From an uncultured Clostridium sp. (lineage in GTDB: Bacteria; Bacillota; Clostridia; Clostridiales; Clostridiaceae): DNA of 64,000 nucleotides. Below the pieces are notes generated by a model, which searched no databases, was not told where the DNA came from, and worked only from the letters and a program-made list of their open reading frames with translations. The stretch covers positions 14,845-78,844 of the forward strand of contig URGW01000013.1 of NCBI GenBank assembly GCA_900547475.1, written 5' to 3'. Below, piece after piece: positions 27,991 through 36,574 of this stretch (position 1 is its first letter; each line of letters starts with the position of its first letter). A program made the position numbers and the translations under genes.

Positions 27991-29336
27991 ATGATTATTA
28001 AGTTAATACAACTTAAAATGAACAAACGTCCTATGGACACTGAACTAAAAATCAGAATGTCTCCTTCTTTAGGATTACTTACAATAGCCAGCCTATTTAA
28101 AAATGATCATACTATAATTCTTGAAAATGAAAATATCAGAGATATAAACTTTGAAGAAACTGTAGATATTGTTGGAATTACTGTTACAGTTGATGTTCTT
28201 CCAAGGGCTATTGAAATTGCGAAAATATATCGTGCAAAGAATATCCCTGTAGTTGTAGGTGGAATACATATTACTGCTGTTCCTGAAGCCTATTTAGATT
28301 ATTTTGATGTAATTAGTGTAGGAATGGCTGAAACAACTTGGCCTGACATAATAAAAGATTTAGAAAATAAAAGGTTAAAAAAATATATTATTGCAATACT
28401 AAAATTACTGGAAACAAAATAGTTTCACCAGCTTATAATTTAATAAATAAAAGGGATTATTTATATAGTAATATAGTTAGTACAAGTAGAGGGTGTCCAT
28501 TTAAATGCGATTTCTGTTATAATAGCTGTAATTCTTATAGTAATTTTTATGTTAACAGGCCTATAGAAGATGTTATTAAAGATATAAAGACAATTGGTAA
28601 AAAGCATATTATGTTTGTAGATGATAATTTTATTGGAAATCCAGAATGGACTAAAAAATTTTTAATAGCCATTGAACCATTAAAACTAAAATGGAATGCA
28701 GCCGTAACTGCTAACATTGCTAACATGCCTGAGCTTTTAGACTTAATGGCTAAAACAGGATGTAAAAGTTTATTTATCGGCTTTGAAAGCATAAATAATG
28801 AGTCTTTAAATAATGTTCATAAAAAACAAAATAATGTTACTCAATTTGAGAAATTAGTAGATGAAATTCATAAAAGAGGTATTATGATTAATGCTAGCTT
28901 TGTTTTTGGATTAGATGGTGATACTAAAGACACCTTTAATGATACATTGAAGTGGATAGTTGATAATAAAATCGAAACTGTTACTTCTCATATCTTAACA
29001 CCTTATCCAGGTACTAAATTATATGATGAAATGTTACTCTCAAATAGAATTATTGACTTTGATCTATCAAAATATAATACAGCAAATGTAGTTTTTAAAC
29101 CTAAAAATATGACTGCGGAAGAATTATATAATGGATATATTAATATTTATAATGAAATTTATAGTTTAAAAAATATATTTAAGAGAATACCTAAAAGTAA
29201 GCAACAGGTTATGCCTTATCTTGCTTTTAACTTATTATATAGAAAATTTGGAAGACTTTCAGAAAAGGTTTGTAAATTATTAACCTTTGAAAAAATAGGA
29301 CAAGTTGGAGAATTTCTAGCTTATAAATTGAAATAA
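27991..29336 (+). pseudogene. B12-binding radical SAM protein, split by a -1 frameshift
   Basis: Two plus-strand frames encode one protein of about 448 residues. Codons from 27991 give a cobalamin-binding-like N-terminal domain (SPSLGLLTIASLF, VDIVGITVTVDVLPRAIE, VPVVVGGIHIT). Reading then fails near 28422. In the -1 frame, from about 28378, the protein continues through the radical SAM cluster motif TSRGCPFKCDFCYNSC and a TIM-barrel region (IMFVDDNFIGNPEW, FIGFESIN, TPYPGTKLYDEM) to 29336. The shift point is an A7 run (28377-28383) read as tta-aaa-aaa, a correct-phase A-AAA-AAA slippery heptamer. Either the gene is broken by one lost A, is phase-variable, or uses programmed frameshifting. 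The substrate is unknown. Confidence 0.85.
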
Positions 29337-29407
29337 GATTTTATTGAAATATTTATTATTTTTATAATAGACTCTGTTTTAAATCAGTGTTGATAATAGA
29401 ACCTACA

Positions 29408-29434
29408 AAATTGGACAAACAATTTGTCCAATTT
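29408..29434 (+). terminator. Terminator after the radical SAM gene
   Basis: A 12-base perfect stem (29408-29419 and 29423-29434) with a three-base loop, followed by ACTTTT. It lies about 70 bases after the radical SAM stop. Confidence 0.65.
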
Positions 29435-29499
29435 ACTTTTAAATCACGTTATTATAAACTTTGTTCATCTAAATATAATAGTAAAATTTAAATTTATTT

Positions 29500-29745
29500 T
29501 TATTTTAATATTTTATTCTTTTTATTATTCATCAAGTGTTTCTCTGTAAAAATAAATATGCTTGTTAGTCCACCTAATATCAAAATATTTGTAACTACTA
29601 GCTCATATTTAAATGCTATAACTTTAAATAATATTCCTAAGACAAACAATACACTACTAACAATAATAAATATTGTAGATGAATATTTCTGAGCTTCGTC
29701 CGAATTGGATTGTGATAACTTAGATAATCGTGTTCTATAACCTGG
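29500..29745 (-). pseudogene. Truncated membrane protein (SdpI-like C-terminus), cut at the IS
   Basis: The last about 80 codons of a minus-strand gene. The peptide begins at the IS boundary with PGYRTRLSKLSQSN and runs through two hydrophobic helices (STIFIIVSSVLFVLGILF and LVVTNILILGGLTSIFIF) to a basic tail. The GYRT motif followed by a helix is reminiscent of SdpI-type immunity or membrane proteins, although the usual Trp/Asn pattern is degenerate. The N-terminal part is missing; on the far side of the element lies a different gene fragment, so sequence has been deleted here. Family assignment is weak. Confidence 0.4.
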
Positions 29746-29820
29746 TGTTAGTATAAAGTAGTGGACACACTAAGTCGAACTAAGTAAAATATTATTTAGT
29801 TAAGAAAGGATGTATCCATT

Positions 29821-30103
29821 ATGGGAAAGGGCAGAAGATACGATCAAGAATATAAAGATATGATAGTAGACCTATTTAAGTCAGGAATGAGCTTAGCAGA
29901 GCTAAGTAGCGAATATGGCATTGCAAAATCAACAATTAACGGTTGGATAAAAGATGTAAAAGAAATAAAAAGAAATAAAAATAAATGAAAATGAAGTTAT
30001 GACACTGAAAGAAGTTAAAGAGCTAAAAAGAGAAATAGCAAGGATTAAAGAGGAAAATGAAATATTAAAAAAAGCTATGGCCATATTTGCAACAAGAAAT
30101 TAG
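29821..30103 (+). pseudogene. IS3-family orfA, frameshifted
   Basis: Transposase OrfA with a helix-turn-helix start (MGKGRRYDQEYKDMIVDLF, SLAELSSEYGIAKSTINGWI) and a leucine-zipper-like end (LKREIARIKEENEILKKAM). A perfect 10-base tandem duplication, AGAAATAAAA at 29961-29970 and 29971-29980, throws the frame off so that a stop follows at 29986. Removing one unit restores an uninterrupted frame to 30103. Near the end, tta-aaa-aaa at 30065-30073 is the -1 frameshift site that normally makes the OrfAB fusion. Confidence 0.85.
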
Positions 30104-30978
30104 ATCAAATAATAGTATTTATATATAATAATAAAAACAACCATGATATTAAGACTATGTGCACCGTTCTAGGCGTAGCTAGAAGTACATATTATAAATC
30201 TTTTGATAAAACTAAATCTGAAAGAGAAATAAAAAATGAGGAACTAAAAGCAGCGATTATAAGGATATATAAAGCCAATAAAGGTATATATGGTGCCCCT
30301 AGGATTCATTATATACTTGGTACAGAAGGCTTTAATGTCTCAATAAAGAGAGTTCAAAGAAAAATGACCGAACTTGGCCTTTGTTCAATAACTGTAAAAA
30401 AATACAAGGCTCATTCAAATAAAAAAGTGGTAGAAGGTTTGGAAAACGTTTTAAAAAGAGATTTCATAACTACTTCTATTAATGAAAAATGGGTTGGAGA
30501 TATTACATATATTCATACTATCAGAGATGGTTGGTGCTATTTAGCTTCAGTTCTTGATCTACATTCTAAAAAAATAATTGGCTACGCTTTCGGTAAAAGA
30601 ATGACTAATAACTTAGTTATTAAAGCTTTGAAAAATGCCCATTACAGTCAAAATCCTGATAAAAATAAAGAGATAATATTTCATACAGACTTAGGTTCTC
30701 AATACACTAGTAATAATTTAAAATAGCTATGTAAAGAGTTTAATATTATACAATCATTTAATAAGAAGGGTTGTCCATATGACAATGCTTGTATAGAATC
30801 TTTTCATTCATCAATAAAGAAAGAAGAAATATATAGAAATACATACCATACCTTCGAAGAAGCTAATATAGCTATATTTAAATATATTGAAGGTTGGTAT
30901 AACAGAAAAAGGCTACACTCTTCTATTAATTACATGATTCCAGATCAATGTGAATTATTAGCTAGAAGTATAGCATAA
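30068..30978 (+). pseudogene. IS3-family orfB (integrase domain), with nonsense codon
   Basis: DDE transposase reached by -1 frameshifting from orfA; the fusion frame runs KKSYGHICNKKLDQIIVFIY and on to the first internal ATG at 30157. The HTH_21 region (KANKGIYGAPRIHYIL), the first catalytic Asp (WVGDITYI), the second (IIFHTDLGSQYTS) and the Glu (DNACIESFHSSIKKEE) can all be found. An in-frame TAG at 30724 interrupts the protein between the second Asp and the Glu. The frame is otherwise open to the stop at about 30976. The enzyme cannot be made intact. Confidence 0.87.
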
Positions 30979-31017
30979 AAAAGTTTGACTTTTTGTGTCC
31001 AAAATATTGACATAAGA

Positions 31018-31128
31018 CCATTTTTTAAATTCATCAGTATATGTAATTCCTTTTTCACTGACCTTTTTAACATATTTATTTTTAGACAGTAATTCTATAT
31101 CTTTATTTGAAAATAATTTCTTACTCAT
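31018..31128 (-). pseudogene. Truncated helix-turn-helix protein, cut at the IS
   Basis: The first 37 codons of a gene with a good ribosome binding site (TTAGGAGTG) and ATG at 31128. The peptide starts MSKKLFSNKDIELLSKNKY and continues KGITYTDEFKKW before running into the IS end. This opening is typical of the small helix-turn-helix partner proteins encoded beside IS3-family orfA genes in Firmicutes. Everything after that is lost. Confidence 0.6.
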
Positions 31129-31171
31129 TTATATTCACTCCTAACCTTATAACTCTATTATAAATAGAAAA

Positions 31172-31216
31172 ACCCTATAGGGTAGACTCTTTTTTATCAT
31201 GTCTACTCTATAGGGT
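31172..31216 (-). terminator. Terminator of the IS4-like remnant
   Basis: A 16-base stem with one mismatch (31172-31187 and 31201-31216) and a 13-base loop. On the minus strand it is followed by TTTTTC, downstream of the transposase remnant. Confidence 0.65.
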
Positions 31217-31257
31217 ACATTTTAAGTAATTTAAAAGATATTTTTTTATTATTAACA

Positions 31258-31618
31258 CTATCGCCTTAGAAAAATATTCTTTAATACATATGTTTTTAGT
31301 AAATTTCCTCTTATAATTCTTAAAACATTAAACAATGTCATATCCAAATTGAATCTTTTTTCTATTAATAATAAAATGTATACAATAAGTATATAATCAT
31401 ATAAATTATCTATTCCCTTATACCTACTTGAATACTCTTCGGTCACAGCGTTGCTCGGCTGACATGTTACAAGTCTAATATTGTTTTTACTCATATCATC
31501 ATACAAAGAATATTTATAATACCCTTTATCAAATAGATATAATATATTTTTATCAGATGTATAATTATCTATACAGTTACGTTCTCCTATTTTGCCAGCT
31601 ACTATTTTAATATTGATA
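31258..31618 (-). pseudogene. IS4-type transposase C-terminal remnant
   Basis: About 120 codons of one frame on the minus strand, without a start. The peptide carries GKIGERNCIDN, then LYLFDKGYYKYSLYDDMSKN, whose 'DKGYY' pattern matches the second Asp region of IS4-family DDE transposases, and ends IEKRFNLDMTLFNVLRIIRGN with the helix-rich tail. The conserved stretch around the final Glu is unclear. The 5' half of the element and its inverted repeats are missing. An ATG at 31506 is internal. Confidence 0.6.
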
Positions 31619-31713
31619 ATTTATAATTATACTATTTATCTTAAAATAATTTAAGGCTTCACCAGACTAGTTTTGCCTATTAAAGCCTTATTTCTAATAT
31701 AAACTCATTTATA

Positions 31714-32679
31714 TTAATCCTTTAGTTTTCTTGGATATTCTTTATATTTCTCTAATAATTCATTTAAATTCTTAATTTGCCCTGGTCCTATAGCTTGTGT
31801 TTTAATTTCTGTTGAATGTTCTAATTTACCTCTCCAAAATAACCTAGACCGTTCTTGATTTTCTTTAGGAAAATCTATTTTTATTTTATTACCTTCTATA
31901 AAAGCTTTTCCTTCTATTCCACATACAGGACACTCTACTGAAATACCATTTTCAGAAACATTTATCATATTACAATGACATACCGGACATACTCCATTAT
32001 AATCTCCTCGCCATTTAACACGTTCTTCCTCATCTTCAGCACTAAGAGCATTTGCTATGTTCTGTCCCAGGCTTCTCATTCTATCCATTTCAGCCTCATT
32101 GCCTATTACATGCTCATATGCCATAGCCCCATGATATTGATGCATGTCTATAACATCAATTCCCATTGACATAGTAAACTCATACATCGTTGGTAACATA
32201 AATGATAACCAATTACCTGTCATTGCTCCGCCTACAGATACTAATGCACCTACACGCTTTTTAAATGTTCTTTCATCAGGAAGCAAAGATTTATCCTTAC
32301 CATCTGCTAAACCTTCTTCATAAGTTGCTTTTCTAAATGTAATATCATGGGATGGTCCAATCCTATCACATACTGTTTTAAATCTACCTGTAGGTGAAAG
32401 AACATAAGTTGGAGAGCCTACAATCACTGCATCACATTCCATTAATGCTTCATCTAATATATGAAAATCATCTTTCACAGGGCACCCACCTTTTCCCCTT
32501 CCTGAAACCATTCCAACAACACACGAAATACAGCCTGTACAAATTTTAATATCTAAGTCATCAACTCTAATAAATTGAACTTCATGTCCCTCTTTTTCAC
32601 ATTCCATTAATGCTGTTTTTATCATTATATCTGTATTTTTCATTTTCCTTCCAAATGAAAGTCCTAAAACCTTACCCAT
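31714..32679 (-). CDS. Flavodoxin-like NAD(P)H oxidoreductase with zinc ribbon, copy A
   Basis: A 321-residue flavoprotein. The N-terminal flavodoxin/NADPH-dependent FMN reductase fold starts MGKVLGLSFGRKMKNTD (FMN phosphate loop), has a Cys-rich insertion (CTGCISCVVG), and shows SPTYVLSPTGRFKTVCDR. The C-terminal about 90 residues hold a zinc ribbon, CPVCHCNM plus CPVCGIEGKAF, which is unusual for this fold. A paralog with the same layout lies at 43878-44828. Both sit at ends of the catabolic locus, so they probably supply reduced flavin or electrons to an enzyme in it. This gene is last in a two-gene unit behind a Gfo/Idh/MocA dehydrogenase, 40 bases away. Confidence 0.82.
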   Translation of the reverse strand: MGKVLGLSFGRKMKNTDIMIKTALMECEKEGHEVQFIRVDDLDIKICTGCISCVVGMVSGRGKGGCPVKDDFHILDEALMECDAVIVGSPTYVLSPTGRFKTVCDRIGPSHDITFRKATYEEGLADGKDKSLLPDERTFKKRVGALVSVGGAMTGNWLSFMLPTMYEFTMSMGIDVIDMHQYHGAMAYEHVIGNEAEMDRMRSLGQNIANALSAEDEEERVKWRGDYNGVCPVCHCNMINVSENGISVECPVCGIEGKAFIEGNKIKIDFPKENQERSRLFWRGKLEHSTEIKTQAIGPGQIKNLNELLEKYKEYPRKLKD

Positions 32680-32719
32680 ATTTTAATTTCATCCTTTATT
32701 TTATATTATTTATTTAAAA

Positions 32720-33778
32720 TTATTCAAAATCTACAGATTTTCCTGTTGAAGCTGATTCCCTAACAGCTTCCATAAATCTTAAAACTCTTCTTACCTCTGC
32801 TGGTTTTACAATAAAATCTTCCTCATTATTGATTGCCTTTTTGAAATTATCGAAATACATTAAATGATTTACATCTACCTTTGGTAAATCTTCAGTTACA
32901 ATTCTTCCTTCTGGTGGTGGTCCAAAAGATCTAGTAGGACCAGCAGCAGTCATTGTAGTTTTTCCTGGAACATTTGTCAAAAGTTTTGTTGTACGAATTA
33001 CTTTCCCTTCTGGACTAAATCCATCTATATACATACTACCTTTATTTCCCCCAATAAACCAATGTCTTTCAAACCATTTTGACTTATCTTCTAAAAAATA
33101 AGTTCCTAATTCAATTTCTCCTACTATTCCATTTTCAAAACGAATAAGAATCTTAAAGTAATCATCTACTTCTTGATTAATAACATTTCTTAAATCTGCA
33201 AATATAGTTTTTATCTTACTATCAACCATCCATAACATTTGATCTATTAAATGAACTCCCCAGTCATAAAGCATTCCACCACCAAATTTCTTATACACAT
33301 GCCAATCATGCATATTTCCATTAAAGCCATATAACTTTGATTGAATAGTGTATACATCTCCTAATTTATTTTCATCATATACTTCCTTTGAAGTTCTAAA
33401 ATCTCTATCCCATCTTCTTTGTTGATGAACAGTAAATTTTACACCACACTCATCAACTATTTTCATCATCTCATCAAATTCTGCTACAGACATAGCTGCT
33501 GGTTTTTCACAAAGAATATGCTTTCCAGCTTTAGCTGATTTTGTTACAGCTTCTAAATGTACATGATTTGATACTGATATAATTACAGCATTAATATCTT
33601 TATTATCAAGTAAATCTTCCATGTTTTTATATTTAATTACTCCAAATGGTGCATCTGCCATCTTTTCTTCATCAATATCACATATTGCAACTACCTCATA
33701 ATCATCCATATTCATTAAATGGTCACAATGTACATGTCCCATAAACCCATATCCTATAATTCCAAATTTAACTTTCAT
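32720..33778 (-). CDS. Gfo/Idh/MocA family dehydrogenase 2
   Basis: NAD(P)-dependent sugar or polyol oxidoreductase of 352 residues. The Rossmann start is GIIGYGFMGHVH, the conserved EKP motif is LCEKPAAMS, and the catalytic Asp/His pair is in YDWGVHLIDQMLW. It differs strongly from the dehydrogenase at 36575, so the two should act on different positions or substrates. In the C-glycoside scheme this one could reduce or rearrange the keto-sugar product left after C-C cleavage; that is inference. It is separated from the symporter gene by a terminator and is followed closely by the flavodoxin-like gene. Confidence 0.87.
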   Translation of the reverse strand: MKVKFGIIGYGFMGHVHCDHLMNMDDYEVVAICDIDEEKMADAPFGVIKYKNMEDLLDNKDINAVIISVSNHVHLEAVTKSAKAGKHILCEKPAAMSVAEFDEMMKIVDECGVKFTVHQQRRWDRDFRTSKEVYDENKLGDVYTIQSKLYGFNGNMHDWHVYKKFGGGMLYDWGVHLIDQMLWMVDSKIKTIFADLRNVINQEVDDYFKILIRFENGIVGEIELGTYFLEDKSKWFERHWFIGGNKGSMYIDGFSPEGKVIRTTKLLTNVPGKTTMTAAGPTRSFGPPPEGRIVTEDLPKVDVNHLMYFDNFKKAINNEEDFIVKPAEVRRVLRFMEAVRESASTGKSVDFE

Positions 33779-33908
33779 AAACTCTCCTCCCTTAATATAT
33801 CAATCTATACTTATATTTTACTAAATTGAATAAAAACTTCTTTTTTATATTTATCATATTTCTAATTACAATTTGACATATTAACTACATCCTTTTTTAA
33901 AGAAAAAA

Positions 33909-33943
33909 GTAGGACAAAAATCAATATATAATTTTCGTCCTAC
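33909..33943 (-). terminator. Terminator with AGGACAAAAAT motif, 1
   Basis: A 13-base stem with one mismatch (33909-33921 and 33931-33943), followed on the minus strand by CTTTTTT. It ends the symporter transcript. The arm sequence AGGACAAAAAT recurs in two other terminators of this region. Confidence 0.75.
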
Positions 33944-33975
33944 TACTATATTATAATTCTAGCAATATAAACTAT

Positions 33976-35349
33976 TTAATTTCTTGCTGAATTTCTCTCT
34001 TCTAATGATCTTCTAACCTTATCCATATAATCATCAGAAAGATTATAGAAGAACAAAGGAATTATAGCTAAAACATAACAAACCATTGGTATTAAATTTG
34101 AAGCGATATTGATACCATTTTGAGTACTTGCTGTTATATCTTGTCCTGCTTGATATCCAAACCAACCTATTACTGCTATTCCCAATGCACTTCCAATTGC
34201 TGATGCTATCTTTGTTCCAAGTCCATTCATTGCAAAAGCAGTACCGTCACTTCTTACATTATTCTTTACATCATAATCATCAATAGAATCTACAATCATT
34301 GCACTTCCACATGGCCCCGCAATATATCCTAAACCATAAACAATATGACATACAAATAAATATGGAATATTTGTATATGGACCAAAGAACATCATTGCCA
34401 TTCCAATTGTTTGTAATATCATTGCAACTATACAAGTGTTTTTCTTACCAATTTTCTCCATAACCTTAGGTGCAAAAGGCATTACAATTGTACCAACTAT
34501 CATTTGCATCATCATAAATATTGTAACAAAACGGAAATCTTGTACACAATATAAATAAAAGTAAACCGCAACTCCAATTCTTCCAAACATACCCATCATT
34601 GAAATAATAGTATATAAAAGTACCATAATTAAATTTTTATTCTTCGCAATAGCCTTGACAGTTTCCTTTAGTGCCGGTTGATTTTCTTTTTTCACTGTTA
34701 TATTTTCTTTACAAAAACCTGCAACTAAAAGGAACATTGGTAATGCAACTAAAGCAAAAATTGTAGCAGTTTTTTGATAACCAGCTGATTGTTGTCCATT
34801 ACCCAAATAATTAACTAATGGTAATGTACAAAGATTTAATACTATCATACCTATTGTCATACCAAGCATTTGTGCAGTATATAGACGATTTATCTTCTTT
34901 GGATTATCTGTCATAACAATAGGTAATGCTGTATATGGAACATTAGTTACTGTATATGACATTCCAAGGCCTATATAAGTTATATAAGCATATATAAGCT
35001 TTCCTGTGCCTCGAAAGTTAGGCACAGTAAACGTTAACACAGTGAATATAACTAAAAATATAGCTCCTCCAGCAATATATGGTCTAAATCGTCCCCATCT
35101 TGTATGAGTTCTTTCCATAATTGCTCCCATCATAATATCATTAATTCCATCCCAAATTTTTGCAACAAGCATCAATATTGCTACTGCTCCTGTTGCTAAA
35201 CCAAATACATCTGTATAAAATAATATAAGATAAGAGCTAACCATTGTCCAAGAAAGTTGTGATGCAAAATTACCTAAACCATAAATACCAATCTGTGCAT
35301 TAGAAATATCATTCTTTTTAACTATTTTACTAGTTGAAACACTATTCAT
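33976..35349 (-). CDS. GPH-family glycoside:cation symporter (MFS)
   Basis: Twelve-helix transporter of about 457 residues in the glycoside-pentoside-hexuronide group (MelB/XynP/LacS-like). The family hallmark near the N-terminus is VAKIWDGINDIMMGAIMERTHTRWGRFRPYI, seen here from about residue 61; the Asp residues in helix 2 bind the coupling cation. No IIA-type regulatory tail is present. ATG at 35349 has GGGGAGAG six bases upstream. In this locus it would import an intact glycoside, consistent with the cytoplasmic enzymes next to it, none of which has a signal peptide. Transcribed alone, with its own terminator. Confidence 0.9.
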   Translation of the reverse strand: MNSVSTSKIVKKNDISNAQIGIYGLGNFASQLSWTMVSSYLILFYTDVFGLATGAVAILMLVAKIWDGINDIMMGAIMERTHTRWGRFRPYIAGGAIFLVIFTVLTFTVPNFRGTGKLIYAYITYIGLGMSYTVTNVPYTALPIVMTDNPKKINRLYTAQMLGMTIGMIVLNLCTLPLVNYLGNGQQSAGYQKTATIFALVALPMFLLVAGFCKENITVKKENQPALKETVKAIAKNKNLIMVLLYTIISMMGMFGRIGVAVYFYLYCVQDFRFVTIFMMMQMIVGTIVMPFAPKVMEKIGKKNTCIVAMILQTIGMAMMFFGPYTNIPYLFVCHIVYGLGYIAGPCGSAMIVDSIDDYDVKNNVRSDGTAFAMNGLGTKIASAIGSALGIAVIGWFGYQAGQDITASTQNGINIASNLIPMVCYVLAIIPLFFYNLSDDYMDKVRRSLEERNSARN

Positions 35350-35637
35350 AAATTCTCTCCCCATTTAATTATTTATTTTAACTTTTCATAATTAAACAAT
35401 AGTAACTCGTACTCCATCATAACTTAATTTAAATTACTATAGTGTTGATCTATAATAAAAGGAAAATCAAAAATTTAATATTTTTAATTAACATTGAATT
35501 TTTTCATTAACTTAATGAGAGAAGCTTAACTTTTCTTAAAAAGCTTATTTTGTAGTATCAGTATATTTCTGTTAAATCTTAATTTTATTATAAATTATAA
35601 ATAAATTTTTTTTGATTTTCCCTACATTAAACTAAAA

Positions 35638-36552
35638 TTATATTACAAATTGACGAAGATAATTCGTACTTAATTTAATAGAGTTCTTAACTTTTTCAAG
35701 ATCTCCTTCAAACGCTTTATCTTCAATTTCTATACAAGTATACCCGTTATACCCTATATCAGTTAATGCAGAAACATATTTTCCCCAATTAACCTCCCCT
35801 AACCCTGGCAGTTTTGGTGACATATATTTCAGTGGAGTTGCCATTATTCCTACATCATCCAGCTTGTCTTTATATACCTTAATATCTTTATAATGAACAT
35901 GGAATATCTTATCCTTAAACTCATAAATTGGCTTAATATAATCTATTTGTTGCCATATAAAGTGAGATGGATCATAATTTATTCCTATATTTGGACTATC
36001 TAAAATTTCAAAAACCTTTCTCCAGTTTGAAGGAGTAGTCATCAAATTTTGCCCTCCAGGCCATTCATCATCAGTAAATAACATAGGACAATTTTCAATA
36101 CCAATTTTGACTCCTGCTGATTCTGCATGTCTTATAATTGGAATCCAAACCTCTCTTACTAACTCAAGATTTTCATCTACAGTTTTTTTAGGGTCACGTC
36201 CTATAAATGTAGTAACCATATTTACACCTAGTTTTGCAGATGCATCTATTAATTTGTATAGATGTTCTACATACAATGTACGCTTTCTTACATCTGGATC
36301 CATAGTATTAGGATAGTATGCAAGAGAGGAAATTTTAACTCCCCTACCTTCTGCATACTTAGTTATATACTTGCATCTTTCTTCATCTAATTCATCTACA
36401 TTAATATGGCTAACTCCTGCATATCTTCTTTCTGCTTTTCCAACAGGCCAACATGCTACTTCTACACATTCCAACCCATTCTCAGCAACAATATCAATCA
36501 TTTCTTCATAGCTGCAATTATCTAAAATTGCACTTACTAATCCTAATTTCAT
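35638..36552 (-). CDS. Sugar phosphate isomerase/epimerase-like TIM barrel
   Basis: A 304-residue xylose-isomerase-like (AP_endonuc_2) TIM barrel. Likely metal ligands are the Glu in VKIGIENCPML, the Asp/His in GINYDPSHFIW, the His in IFHVHYKD, and the Glu in YTCIEIEDK. Members isomerise, epimerise or dehydrate sugars and inositols. ATG at 36552 follows AGGTGG; the ATG at 36564 does not. It comes 22 bases behind the Gfo/Idh/MocA gene and so is in the deglycosidase operon. A role in converting the 3-keto sugar released from the glycoside is likely but inferred. Confidence 0.88.
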   Translation of the reverse strand: MKLGLVSAILDNCSYEEMIDIVAENGLECVEVACWPVGKAERRYAGVSHINVDELDEERCKYITKYAEGRGVKISSLAYYPNTMDPDVRKRTLYVEHLYKLIDASAKLGVNMVTTFIGRDPKKTVDENLELVREVWIPIIRHAESAGVKIGIENCPMLFTDDEWPGGQNLMTTPSNWRKVFEILDSPNIGINYDPSHFIWQQIDYIKPIYEFKDKIFHVHYKDIKVYKDKLDDVGIMATPLKYMSPKLPGLGEVNWGKYVSALTDIGYNGYTCIEIEDKAFEGDLEKVKNSIKLSTNYLRQFVI

Positions 36553-36574
36553 ATTTGCTACCACCTATTCATAA

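Larger units (their letters stand above)
29746..31012 (+). mobile_element. Dead IS3-family insertion sequence
   Basis: An element of about 1.26 kb with decayed terminal repeats: TGGACACACTAAGTCGAAC on the left (from 29762), and its imperfect complement GTTTGACTTTTTGTGTCCA on the right (to 31001). The likely full ends TGTTAG... and ...TTGACA lie a few bases outside. It contains orfA and orfB of the IS3/IS150 type, both broken. I see no clear target duplication. The flanking sequences belong to different gene remnants. Confidence 0.8.

Noticed and set aside
28547..28792. Minus-strand frame inside the radical SAM gene
   Set aside because: Shadow of the radical SAM domain, which has a recognisable cluster motif on the plus strand.
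31258..31506. Complete small gene on the minus strand
   Set aside because: The frame continues upstream of the ATG with transposase-like sequence, so this is the tail of an IS4-type remnant.
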